Positions 13,710 to 21,511 of a DNA stretch of 21,511 nucleotides are shown piece after piece (position 1 is the first letter of the stretch; each line of letters begins with the position of its first letter). The position numbers and the translations under genes were made by a program. The notes below the pieces were generated by a model that was not told where the DNA came from, searched no databases, and was given only the letters and a program-made list of their open reading frames with translations. The stretch is from Firmicutes bacterium UBA6132 (GTDB lineage: Bacteria; Bacillota_A; Clostridia; Tissierellales; Sedimentibacteraceae): contig DIVM01000266.1 of the NCBI GenBank assembly GCA_002435835.1, positions 19,059-40,569 on the forward strand, written 5' to 3'.

Positions 13710-16437
13710 ATTATTTAATAATCTATGGAATGATAATTCAAGGCTACAAACTGTTACAGAAGAAGTAATTGAAAATATTACAGCTGCATACAATGAAAAT
13801 TCACCTGAATTCATATACTTTGTTACATTATATAATATTTTTAATGAATTTCTTGAAGATATCTCTGAAGATGTATTACCAAATGAAGCCACAGGTTTCA
13901 AAGAAAGTAAAATATGGAATATGCTTTACAATTTTCAAAAGGATGCAGCACTTGCCATTATCAACAAGCTCGAAAAATATAATGGTTGCATTTTAGCTGA
14001 CAGCGTTGGACTCGGAAAAACATTTACTGCTTTGGCAGTTATCAAATACTATGAAAACAGAAATAAAACAGTTCTTGTTCTCTGCCCTAAAAAGCTTGCG
14101 AATAACTGGAATACTTACAAAGACAATTATGTAAATAATCCTATTGCTGCTGACAGGTTAAGATATGATGTTCTTTATCATACGGATCTTAATCGCAGTC
14201 ATGGCAAATCAAATGGACTGGATTTAGACCGACTTAATTGGGGTAACTATGACATGGTTGTTATAGATGAGTCCCACAATTTTCGTAATGGAGGCAAACT
14301 TTCCGGGGATGAAAACGAAAAAGAAAATAGATACCTTAAACTGTTAAACAAGGTTATCCGCAAAGGGGTTAAAACAAAGGTGCTTATGCTTTCTGCTACA
14401 CCTGTTAATAATCGCTTCAATGATCTTAAAAATCAATTGCAACTTGCGTATGAGGGGGATACTTCACTTATTGATGATAAATTGAATATAACGCGCTCTA
14501 TTGATGACATTTTCAAAAATGCCCAAAAGGCTTTTAACCTTTGGTGCAAATGGGAACCTTGCGACCGAACTACAAATAATTTGTTGAAAATGCTCGACTT
14601 CGATTTCTTTGAAGTCCTTGATAGTGTAACTATTGCCCGTTCACGAAAACATATAGAAAAATACTATGATACAACAGATATAGGTAAGTTTCCCACAAGA
14701 CTTAAACCTATTTCATTGCGTCCTCCGCTAACAGATTTGAAGTCTGCAATTAACTATAATGAAATATTCGATCAACTTACGCAGCTTAGATTGACAATAT
14801 ACACACCTACTCACTATATACTTCCGAGCAAACTTGAAAAATATGCTGAACTATATGAGGATAATAAAGTAAATGTTGGTTTTACACAAGCAAACCGTGA
14901 GCAAGGTATTCGTCGTTTGACATCTATCAATCTTATGAAACGTATGGAAAGTTCTGTTTTCTCTTTTAATCTTACGCTAAAAAGAATTAAATCACTTATT
15001 GAAAGTACAGTTAATACTATTGACTCTTTCGACAAACACAGCAGTGTAAAGCTTGATTTGACTGATATTTCAAATATAGAAGAGTATGACGATGATGACC
15101 AAAACGGTGAAGACCTGTTTTCAATAGGTAAAAAAGTTAAAATTGACCTATCTGATATGGATTATATATCCTGGCGCAATAGTCTTATAAAAGATATTGA
15201 TATTTTAGAACTGCTTACGCTTATGGTTGGTGATATAACTCCAGCTCATGATAGTAAATTGCAGGAACTTTTAAGAATGCTTAATAATAAGGTTGAAAAG
15301 CCAATAAATGATAATAATAAAAAAGTAATTATATTTACAGCATTTGCGGATACAGCGATGTACCTATATGATAATGTAAGCAAATATATGAAAAATAAAT
15401 TTGGACTAAACACTGCTATGGTCACAGGCTCAGTTGATGGACGCACAACGGTTTCAAAATTACGTTCAGATTTAAATACAGTTCTAACATGCTTTTCCCC
15501 TATTTCAAAAGATAAAGAACTATTAATGCCGGGAAATTCTACAGAGATTGACTTGCTTATTGCCACTGACTGTATTTCTGAAGGTCAAAATTTGCAGGAT
15601 TGTGATTACCTAATTAATTACGATATTCATTGGAATCCTGTTCGTATCATACAACGATTTGGTCGTATAGACCGTATAGGCAGTCGCAATGAGTTTATAC
15701 AACTTGTAAATTTTTGGCCGGATATAACACTTGATGAATATATTAACCTTAAGTCAAAGGTTGAAACAAGAATGAAAATTGTAGATATGACTGCTACAGG
15801 TGATGACAACATACTCAGCGATGAAGAAAAAGCAGATCTTGAATATCGTAAATCACAGCTTAAACGCTTACAGGAAGAAGTTGTTGATATTGAGGAAATG
15901 TCAAGCGGTATTTCCATTATGGACTTAGGTCTTAATGAGTTTCGCCTTGATTTATTGGATTATGTAAAGAATAATCCTGAAATTGACAAAACTCCTTTTG
16001 GATTGCATGCAGTTGCTCAAAGCTGTGAAGATGATCCTGCAGGTGTAATATATGTTTTAAAAAATCGTAATGGTAATGTAAACATAGATAATCAAAACCG
16101 CTTGCATCCATTTTATATTGTTTATATCAGCGATGAAGGTGAAGTAATGTGCGACCATCTTTCGCCAAAAGAAATGCTTGATAAAATGCGCTATCTTTGT
16201 AAAGGAAAAAAAGAAGCGACACCTGAACTTTACAAACAATTTAATAAGGAAACTCGTGACGGTCGTGATATGAGCAATTTTTCAGAATTACTCGTACAGG
16301 CAATTGCCTCTATAATTGAAGTCAAAGAGCAAAGCGATATTGACAGTTTTTTAAGCGGAGGTAACGTAAGTTTCTTTACTAATGAAATAAAAGGACTTGA
16401 TGATTTTGAGCTTATCTGCTTCTTGGTCATAAGATAG
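13684..16437 (+). CDS. SNF2/superfamily 2 helicase, main part (frameshifted)
   Basis: Continuation of the helicase after removal of one base from the A6 run at 13678-13683. The joined protein would be about 1076 residues, as expected for the PLD-SNF2 family. In joined numbering: motif I LADSVGLGKT (GLGKT 268-272), motif II DESH 354-357, motif III SATP 396-399, and motif VI QRFGRIDRIG 816-825, preceded by ATDCISEGQNLQDC and YDIHWNPVR. These are complete SNF2-like ATPase/translocase motifs. Without the shift, the only ATG of this frame near its left end is at 13651, which has no ribosome site, so the fragment is unlikely to be made independently. This enzyme type occurs in phage-defence loci. 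Its role with the downstream methyltransferase is inferred from position only. Confidence 0.88.
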   Translation, partial: QKRSSAYIELFNNLWNDNSRLQTVTEEVIENITAAYNENSPEFIYFVTLYNIFNEFLEDISEDVLPNEATGFKESKIWNMLYNFQKDAALAIINKLEKYNGCILADSVGLGKTFTALAVIKYYENRNKTVLVLCPKKLANNWNTYKDNYVNNPIAADRLRYDVLYHTDLNRSHGKSNGLDLDRLNWGNYDMVVIDESHNFRNGGKLSGDENEKENRYLKLLNKVIRKGVKTKVLMLSATPVNNRFNDLKNQLQLAYEGDTSLIDDKLNITRSIDDIFKNAQKAFNLWCKWEPCDRTTNNLLKMLDFDFFEVLDSVTIARSRKHIEKYYDTTDIGKFPTRLKPISLRPPLTDLKSAINYNEIFDQLTQLRLTIYTPTHYILPSKLEKYAELYEDNKVNVGFTQANREQGIRRLTSINLMKRMESSVFSFNLTLKRIKSLIESTVNTIDSFDKHSSVKLDLTDISNIEEYDDDDQNGEDLFSIGKKVKIDLSDMDYISWRNSLIKDIDILELLTLMVGDITPAHDSKLQELLRMLNNKVEKPINDNNKKVIIFTAFADTAMYLYDNVSKYMKNKFGLNTAMVTGSVDGRTTVSKLRSDLNTVLTCFSPISKDKELLMPGNSTEIDLLIATDCISEGQNLQDCDYLINYDIHWNPVRIIQRFGRIDRIGSRNEFIQLVNFWPDITLDEYINLKSKVETRMKIVDMTATGDDNILSDEEKADLEYRKSQLKRLQEEVVDIEEMSSGISIMDLGLNEFRLDLLDYVKNNPEIDKTPFGLHAVAQSCEDDPAGVIYVLKNRNGNVNIDNQNRLHPFYIVYISDEGEVMCDHLSPKEMLDKMRYLCKGKKEATPELYKQFNKETRDGRDMSNFSELLVQAIASIIEVKEQSDIDSFLSGGNVSFFTNEIKGLDDFELICFLVIR

Positions 16438-16453
16438 AAAGCGAGGTGCATAA

Positions 16454-17056
16454 ATGCTTGGGTTACCAAAATTAACAGAACTAAAAAAGCAATTACCTAA
16501 AAATGCTTTATATACAAAATTTAATATGAATACGGCTGCTAAAGAAAAATTTGATGATGACATAAAGCGAATTACAATCGTCAATGAGGTGTCTCCATCA
16601 ACTACTACTATTGCAAAGGGCGAAATAGTAGAAGCATTCTTTGTTCTTCTGGTTACTTTAAAAAGGGATAAATTTGATGAAAAAAATATTGGTTTAATCT
16701 CAAGGTTGATAAATCAAAATATACTTTTTATATTAGAGTATGAAAATAAAGCTAAACTTGCTATTTATCATACTAAGCTGATACAGACGGAGTGGCGAAA
16801 TATTAATGACCTTTCTGTTCAACTCAAAGGTCTAAATCTTGATAGTGTTTGGGAAAACATAGTTGTTCAGGTCGGCGGTATTCAGATAGAACTGGGGAAT
16901 ACTCTTGATGAACAAATTATTATTGATGAAAAAAGACAAAAATTACAAAAGCAGATAATAATCTTTGAAAAACAAGCACGAGCTGAAAAACAACCGAAAA
17001 GAAAGTTTGAACTTTTCAGTAAAATTAAGGCATTACAGACAGAACTGGAGGGATAA
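16454..17056 (+). CDS. DUF4391 domain protein
   Basis: A 200-residue protein beginning MLGLPKLTELKKQLPKNALY, typical of DUF4391. The core includes the conserved VEAFFVLLVTLK and the YHTKLIQTEWRN segment. The last 50 or so residues are charged and helical (coiled-coil-prone), a feature that could mediate contact with the helicase or methyltransferase. Biochemical function is unknown. In my recollection the family commonly lies beside PLD-SNF2 helicases and type III R-M genes. It starts 16 bases after the helicase stop with GCGAGG as ribosome site. Confidence 0.82.
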   Translation: MLGLPKLTELKKQLPKNALYTKFNMNTAAKEKFDDDIKRITIVNEVSPSTTTIAKGEIVEAFFVLLVTLKRDKFDEKNIGLISRLINQNILFILEYENKAKLAIYHTKLIQTEWRNINDLSVQLKGLNLDSVWENIVVQVGGIQIELGNTLDEQIIIDEKRQKLQKQIIIFEKQARAEKQPKRKFELFSKIKALQTELEG

Positions 17057-17057
17057 G

Positions 17058-17726
17058 TTGGATAATCAAACAATCGAAACATTAGCTGTTAACGCAGTTA
17101 GGGATAGTATAACTATTAGCGAATATCTTTCTCCGTATATAAACGATAATGATAAAGAGCCAACTTGGGATGGTAAAGTATATATTTACAATGATAAAAG
17201 TAAAAAGAAAAGTAAAATGAGAGGTTATGTTCCTGTTCAGGTAAAAGGTAGAGAATGCAATGATTTAACCAAAGATAAAATTACATACCCTGTAAGTATA
17301 GTAGATATGAGAAATTTCTTATTTGATGGAGGTGCTATATTTTTTGTAGTTTATATTTCATCTGGCGGAAGTAAAAGAAAAATATACTATACGACACTTT
17401 CTCCAGTTAAATTGAAATCATACCTTGAAGATGCAAAAAAACATAATACAAAATCTCTACCTTTCAAATTATTTCCTACTGAAAATAACAGTAAAGCAAA
17501 TATTTTTTTAAATTTCTTTATGGATAGTAAAAAGCAAACGAGTTTTGCAACAACTGGTATTCTATCTCTTGAAGAATTAGAAAAGCAAAATGCAATTCAG
17601 AGTTTGTCTTTTTCTGTAACAGGTTATGGATATTCACAAAGTGATATTTACAAAGCATTATTTGAAAATGAAATATATATGTATGCTGAAATTAAAGGCA
17701 ATTCAATTCCGGTTCCATTGATTTAA
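17058..17726 (+). CDS. DUF4365 predicted nuclease-like protein, N-terminal fragment (frameshifted)
   Basis: The start is TTG at 17058, fixed by GGAGGG at 17047-17052 five bases upstream and by one base after the DUF4391 stop. The first 70 residues carry a PD-(D/E)xK-like set: E22, D38 in EPTWDGK, and Q61-x-K63 in VPVQVKGRE. This matches the DUF4365 family, which I recall as related to that nuclease fold. The domain runs to about residue 150. The last three residues and the TAA at 17724 come from a frameshift near 17715-17720. The -1 frame continues smoothly into the next entry, so a full gene would encode about 595 residues. Arginine codons are mainly AGA/AGG, unlike the helicase gene. Nuclease activity is inferred, not shown. 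Confidence 0.75.
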   Translation: MDNQTIETLAVNAVRDSITISEYLSPYINDNDKEPTWDGKVYIYNDKSKKKSKMRGYVPVQVKGRECNDLTKDKITYPVSIVDMRNFLFDGGAIFFVVYISSGGSKRKIYYTTLSPVKLKSYLEDAKKHNTKSLPFKLFPTENNSKANIFLNFFMDSKKQTSFATTGILSLEELEKQNAIQSLSFSVTGYGYSQSDIYKALFENEIYMYAEIKGNSIPVPLI

Positions 17727-17755
17727 TACCTGAAGACATACAAACACAAGAAATT

Positions 17756-18844
17756 ATGTCATGTGCAGTTTCAGTTAATGATAAGGTTTATTACGACTCA
17801 ATTACAAGAATAAGAAGTAAAAACCAAATAGTTACAAAAATAGGAAACAGCTTTTCTATAACTTATAGAAATAGTCATGATATTATAAATTTTAACTTCA
17901 AGGCGACAAAAATGTTGCGTGATAGAGTAAAAGATACAGAATTTTTTATTGATGCACTAAAATCTAAGCATTTCACTATCAATGATGTAGAATTTGACTT
18001 AAATCCAACACAGATAGTATTTGAAAGTTTTAAATTAGAACAACAGGAAAAAAATCTTAATGTAAAGAAAGACATTAATATAGAAAAATTGACAGAGCAA
18101 GAATGCCAAGAAATCTACAATCTAATAACTGCATTTTCCGATAGAATGGTTGTGTCTAACTTAAGAAAAGATTTGCCACCGGTATGTAGGATAAAAATAC
18201 AGGATATCAAGTTACTGCTTGTATTTGAAAAAAATAGTGATGAGGAAATTGCGTACAATATTTATGATTTCTTCAAGAGTAATTTGATTGTTTGTTATAA
18301 TATTGATAATAGCGAAGAAAAATATATTACTTCTCAATATTCAATTCTGCAGAAAGATGACTATCTTAATATTGATAACATTGATTATAACTCAATATTA
18401 CCATCATATCAATCGCTACTTAAGAATCATTCTCAAATTATTAGTAGAGCAAACAATGATATGTTAATAATGTTGACTGCTTATGACGAAGGAGAATGTA
18501 AAAATAAAAAATTGTTAGAATTAGCAAAGGATCTTGCCAAGTGGATAATGAATGAGGATAAAGAGGAATTATCATTTGAAATCAAATTAATTAACTATCT
18601 TCAAATTATACGACGAGAACGACAATTTAATATTGATGAAGTAAAACAATTATGTTCAATAACAGAAGATAGATTAATGGGAGAAGATGTTAAAACAGGT
18701 GCATATTTATTACTTGGAAATCAACTTGCTGCTGAGGTTCACTTTTTCAAAATGGAACCAGATTTACAAGAAGCATTTAAAAAATACCCAATATATAAAT
18801 TTTGGAATAAAGTTAAGGAGGATAAAATTAATGGATATACTTAA
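17756..18844 (+). CDS. C-terminal part of the DUF4365 protein (frameshifted), uncharacterised region
   Basis: The frame is open upstream of this first ATG to about 17717, encoding IDLIPEDIQTQEI. That joins directly to the end of the previous fragment (GNSIPVP) if a missing base is restored, so this is most likely the C-terminal 375 residues of one DUF4365 protein. There is no ribosome site before the ATG at 17756. The region is mixed at first (about residues 1-110), then contains LLVFEKNSDEEIAYNIYDFF. It ends in a helical section rich in charged residues (AKDLAKWIMNEDKEEL, LINYLQIIRRERQFNI, AYLLLGNQLAAEVHFF). I recognise no domain. Its end overlaps the methyltransferase start by 14 bases. Confidence 0.7.
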   Translation: MSCAVSVNDKVYYDSITRIRSKNQIVTKIGNSFSITYRNSHDIINFNFKATKMLRDRVKDTEFFIDALKSKHFTINDVEFDLNPTQIVFESFKLEQQEKNLNVKKDINIEKLTEQECQEIYNLITAFSDRMVVSNLRKDLPPVCRIKIQDIKLLLVFEKNSDEEIAYNIYDFFKSNLIVCYNIDNSEEKYITSQYSILQKDDYLNIDNIDYNSILPSYQSLLKNHSQIISRANNDMLIMLTAYDEGECKNKKLLELAKDLAKWIMNEDKEELSFEIKLINYLQIIRRERQFNIDEVKQLCSITEDRLMGEDVKTGAYLLLGNQLAAEVHFFKMEPDLQEAFKKYPIYKFWNKVKEDKINGYT

Positions 18845-20729
18845 AATGCATACATTAAATAAAGTTGATGAAAATTTCAAAAAGCTTACAGCATTGTTTC
18901 CTAATGCTGTAACTGAAACCATAACAGGTTATGATGAGGATGGTAAAGCGATAATTGAACGTGCCATAGATAAAGATATGCTTATGCAGGAAATTTCAGC
19001 AAAAGTTGTGGAAGGAAATGAAGAACGCTATCAATTTACTTGGCCAGATAAGAAAAAATCAATACTTCTTGCAAATGCGCCGATAGCGAAAACACTCCGC
19101 CCTTGCAAAGAAGAAAGTCTGGATTTTGATAATACAGAAAATCTATATATTGAAGGGGATAATCTTGATGTATTAAAATTGTTGCAGGAAACTTATCTTG
19201 GTAAGGTTAAGATGATTTATATTGATCCACCTTATAATACAGGGAATGATTTTATTTATGAAGATGATTTTGCACAGAATACTGATGAGTACCTTTCCAA
19301 TAGTGGGCAATATGATGTGGAAGGTAATCAACTTGTAAAGAATCTTGATAGTAATGGGCGGTTTCATACAGATTGGTTGAATATGATTTATCCAAGATTA
19401 AAATTGGCAAAGGACTTACTGTCAGATGATGGAGTTATTTTTATTAGTATTGATGATAATGAAGTTGAAAATTTGAAAAAAATTTGTGATGAGGTGTTTG
19501 GAGCCTATAATTTCATTGCGCAAATTGTGTGGGAAAAAGTTCATACTCGGAAAAATTCAGCGATAAACTTTTCAGGTTCTCATGAATACATTCTGTGCTA
19601 TGCTAAAATAAAACGTAATAATAGTAATGATACCACAGGGTTTGTAAGAAAATTACTACCACGAGAGAACACAGATGCATACAATAATCCTGATAATGAT
19701 CCTAAGGGTCCTTGGAAAACTGACCCAATTACAGCACATAACTATTATAGCGCAGATTATGTAATAAAAAAGCCAAATGGTATTATAATTCGCCGACCTC
19801 AGGATAGATATTGGGCTTACAGTGAGGAGTCAATAAATAGGATGATTGCAGAGAATTCTATTATTTGGGGTGTGGGGGACAGTATGCCATTGGCTAAAAG
19901 ATATTTGTGTGATGTTCAGGATGGCTTAGTTCCAGTAACTTTATTTAGTCGTGAATTTGCAGGAGACTCTTCTCAAGCGAAGCGAAATATTGATGAATTA
20001 TTTAAAGAAGTGAAAGGTGTCTTTGATTATACTAAGCCTGTGAAGCTATTAATAAGGTTATCTCAAATTGCACTTAATAAGGAAGATATAATCCTCGATT
20101 TTTTCTCTGGTTCATCAACAACAGCTCATGCTGTAATGCAGCTTAATGCTGAAGACGGTGGTAACCGTAAATTTATTATGGTACAGATTCCAGAGGAAAC
20201 AGATGAAAAATCTGAAGCATACAAAGCTGGATACAAAAATATTTGTGAAATTGGAAAAGAACGTATACGACGTGCTGGAGCAAAAATTAAAGAGGAAAAT
20301 GGTCTTATTGCTCAGAATCTCGATATTGGATTCCGTGTTCTAAAACTTGACAGCACCAACATGAAAGATGTTTATTACAATCCTGCTGACTATGAAATAA
20401 ACTTATTCAGCTCACTATCGGATAATATAAAAGAGGACAGAGCTCCAGAGGATTTATTGTTCCAAGTTATGCTTGATTTGGGAGTTTTATTGTCAAGCAA
20501 AATTGAAGAAAGCACCATAGGTGATAAAAAGGTGTTTAATGTTGCAGACGGATTCCTTATTGCATGTTTTGATGAAAATGTAAACGAACAAACCATAAAA
20601 GCTATAGCTCAACAAAAGCCATATTACTTTGTTATGCGTGACAGTTCCATGGCAAGTGATAGTGTTGCAACAAACTTTGAGCAGATTTTTGCTACTTATA
20701 GTCCGGATACTGTAAGGAAGGTGTTGTAA
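18831..20729 (+). CDS. mod: Type III-like DNA methyltransferase (Mod)
   Basis: A 632-residue beta-class N6-adenine or N4-cytosine DNA methyltransferase of the Mod type. The catalytic motif DPPYNTGNDF lies at 132-141, preceded by LYIEGDNLDVLKLL and followed by FHTDWLNMIYPRLKLAKDLL. The SAM-binding motif DFFSGSSTTAHAVM lies downstream at 423-436. That order (motif IV before motif I) defines the beta group used by type III systems. The intervening region (about 230-400) would hold target recognition. The start is ATG 18831 with AAGGAGG at 18815-18821. The frame extends further left but only as a shadow of the preceding gene. Adenine is the expected target from the DPPY motif. The gene is intact. 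Its restriction partner (Res) is not in the window. Confidence 0.92.
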   Translation: MDILKMHTLNKVDENFKKLTALFPNAVTETITGYDEDGKAIIERAIDKDMLMQEISAKVVEGNEERYQFTWPDKKKSILLANAPIAKTLRPCKEESLDFDNTENLYIEGDNLDVLKLLQETYLGKVKMIYIDPPYNTGNDFIYEDDFAQNTDEYLSNSGQYDVEGNQLVKNLDSNGRFHTDWLNMIYPRLKLAKDLLSDDGVIFISIDDNEVENLKKICDEVFGAYNFIAQIVWEKVHTRKNSAINFSGSHEYILCYAKIKRNNSNDTTGFVRKLLPRENTDAYNNPDNDPKGPWKTDPITAHNYYSADYVIKKPNGIIIRRPQDRYWAYSEESINRMIAENSIIWGVGDSMPLAKRYLCDVQDGLVPVTLFSREFAGDSSQAKRNIDELFKEVKGVFDYTKPVKLLIRLSQIALNKEDIILDFFSGSSTTAHAVMQLNAEDGGNRKFIMVQIPEETDEKSEAYKAGYKNICEIGKERIRRAGAKIKEENGLIAQNLDIGFRVLKLDSTNMKDVYYNPADYEINLFSSLSDNIKEDRAPEDLLFQVMLDLGVLLSSKIEESTIGDKKVFNVADGFLIACFDENVNEQTIKAIAQQKPYYFVMRDSSMASDSVATNFEQIFATYSPDTVRKVL

Positions 20730-20730
20730 G

Positions 20731-21511
20731 ATGGTGGAAGGCGAAAAAGAATTAGGAAAAATATTAATATATCAAAATGAAAAAGGCAATACAAAAATTG
20801 ATGTTTATTTTGAAGGTGATACGATTTGGTTGACTCAAAAAAGCCTTGCTGAATTATATCAGGTTAATGTGAAAACTATAAATGAACACATTCAAAATAT
20901 TGTTGAAGATGGTGAGTTGCTTCCGGACGCAACTATCCGGAAATTCCGGATAGTTCAAATTGAAGGTTCCCGTAACGTTGAACGTGAAGTTCTCCATTAC
21001 AACTTTCAAATGATACTTGCTATAGGTTATAGAGTACGTTCCAATGTTGGTATTCATTTCCGAAATTGGGCGTCCAATGTTTTGATTGAATATAGTAAAA
21101 AGGGTTTTGCAATGAATGACGAAAGATTGAAAAATCCAAAACCCTTTGGTGCAGATTATTTCGATGAATTATTAGAACGTATCCGAGATATTCGTGCTTC
21201 TGAAAAGCGCTTTTATGAGGCAGTTAAAAAAATATATGCCACATCAGTTGATTATGACCCACATAGCAAAATTGCACAGGATTTTTTTGCTAATGTACAA
21301 AATAAGATGCATTACAGTATTCATGGCCATACAGCTGCAGAACTGATTGCACAACGTGCTGATGCAAGTAAACCAAATATGGGGCTTACTTCATTTAAAG
21401 GAGCTGTCGTTCGAAAAGGTGATGTAGCAATTGCTAAAAACTATCTTTCAAAAAATGAAATAACAGAGTTAAATCGTATTATTACAATGTATCTGGATTA
21501 TGCTGAGGATC
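20731..21511 (+). CDS. RhuM-family protein (5' part, runs off the window)
   Basis: The frame is open from ATG 20731 to the window edge (260 codons); the family is usually about 330-340 residues. It starts one base after the methyltransferase stop with AAGGAAGG at 20714-20721. The N-terminal part (VYFEGDTIWLTQKSLAELYQVNVKTINEHI) is a helix-turn-helix-like segment. The RhuM signature follows: ATIRKFRIVQIEGSRNVER, then YNFQMILAIGYRVRSNVGIHFRNWA. The later part (ASEKRFYEAVKKIYATSVDY) is also typical. RhuM was named from a Salmonella pathogenicity island, but most copies lie in mobile or restriction-modification loci. Its role here is unknown; it may be regulatory or DNA-binding. Confidence 0.9.
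   Translation, partial: MVEGEKELGKILIYQNEKGNTKIDVYFEGDTIWLTQKSLAELYQVNVKTINEHIQNIVEDGELLPDATIRKFRIVQIEGSRNVEREVLHYNFQMILAIGYRVRSNVGIHFRNWASNVLIEYSKKGFAMNDERLKNPKPFGADYFDELLERIRDIRASEKRFYEAVKKIYATSVDYDPHSKIAQDFFANVQNKMHYSIHGHTAAELIAQRADASKPNMGLTSFKGAVVRKGDVAIAKNYLSKNEITELNRIITMYLDYAED
20931..20955. repeat. Perfect 12-bp palindrome inside the RhuM gene
   Basis: AACTATCCGGAA (20931-20942), one base, then TTCCGGATAGTT (20944-20955) form a perfect inverted repeat within the coding region. TTCCGGA also occurs at 20921-20927. In DNA this AT-rich the cluster of three CCGG sites in 30 bases stands out. It encodes the conserved TIRKFRIV, so part of the pattern is imposed by the protein. Confidence 0.7.

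Noticed and set aside
18687..18830. Longer N-terminus for the methyltransferase
   Set aside because: It overlaps the preceding gene by about 150 bases in another frame. AAGGAGG at 18815-18821 marks the ATG at 18831.
13206..21511. DISARM or BREX system
   Set aside because: The SNF2 helicase and PLD-like module recall DISARM parts, but no DrmA/DrmB-like gene is present, and none of PglZ, BrxL or BrxC. Mod is of type III character.
1..21511. CRISPR arrays, rRNA, tRNA genes and insertion sequences
   Set aside because: No regularly spaced repeats, no cloverleaf or rRNA-like stretch, and no transposase or terminal-repeat pair were seen on either strand.

Overview
The window is a 21.5-kb stretch of very AT-rich DNA with strong AGGAGG-type ribosome binding sites and AGA/AGG as the dominant arginine codons. 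The gene content (DapH acetylase branch of lysine synthesis, DUF2179/UPF0316 protein, DUF1294 protein) fits a low-GC Gram-positive bacterium, probably a clostridial or tissierellial Firmicute. The genus cannot be fixed from the sequence alone.

Positions 1-12907 look like ordinary chromosome. A possible 3' end of an unidentified gene and a terminator come first. They are followed by a lysine/diaminopimelate cluster: dapA, dapB, dapH, then lysC, an aspartate kinase of the YclM type with its own candidate promoter. A strong bidirectional terminator separates lysC from a convergent DUF2179 membrane protein gene. A rightward series follows: trmB, a DUF1294 membrane protein and ybaK. Next is a three-gene MacB-like transport operon (ATPase, FtsX-type permease, HlyD-type adaptor), then a SprT-like zinc metalloprotein and a COG2509-type FAD-dependent oxidoreductase that ends at a terminator.

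After a 345-base AT-rich gap rich in inverted repeats, positions 13206-21511 hold an accessory module with different codon use. In order it carries a PLD-like/SNF2-type helicase, a DUF4391 protein, a DUF4365 (predicted PD-(D/E)xK nuclease-like) protein with a long uncharacterised C-terminal region, a beta-class type III DNA methyltransferase (Mod), and a RhuM-family gene cut by the window end. The genes are tightly packed and co-directional. I read this as an extended type III restriction-modification or defence operon whose Res subunit, if present, should lie just beyond the right edge.

Two of the five accessory genes are interrupted by single-base frameshifts. The helicase needs a +1 shift in an A6 run near 13678-13683. 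The DUF4365 gene needs a -1 shift near 17715-17720. No gene in the left 13 kb shows such a break. Either the defence operon is inactivated or decaying in this strain, or these are sequencing errors. Raw reads would decide. The most interesting features are the composition of this operon, the DUF4365 fusion, and a structured leader with a 19-codon reading frame in front of the helicase.
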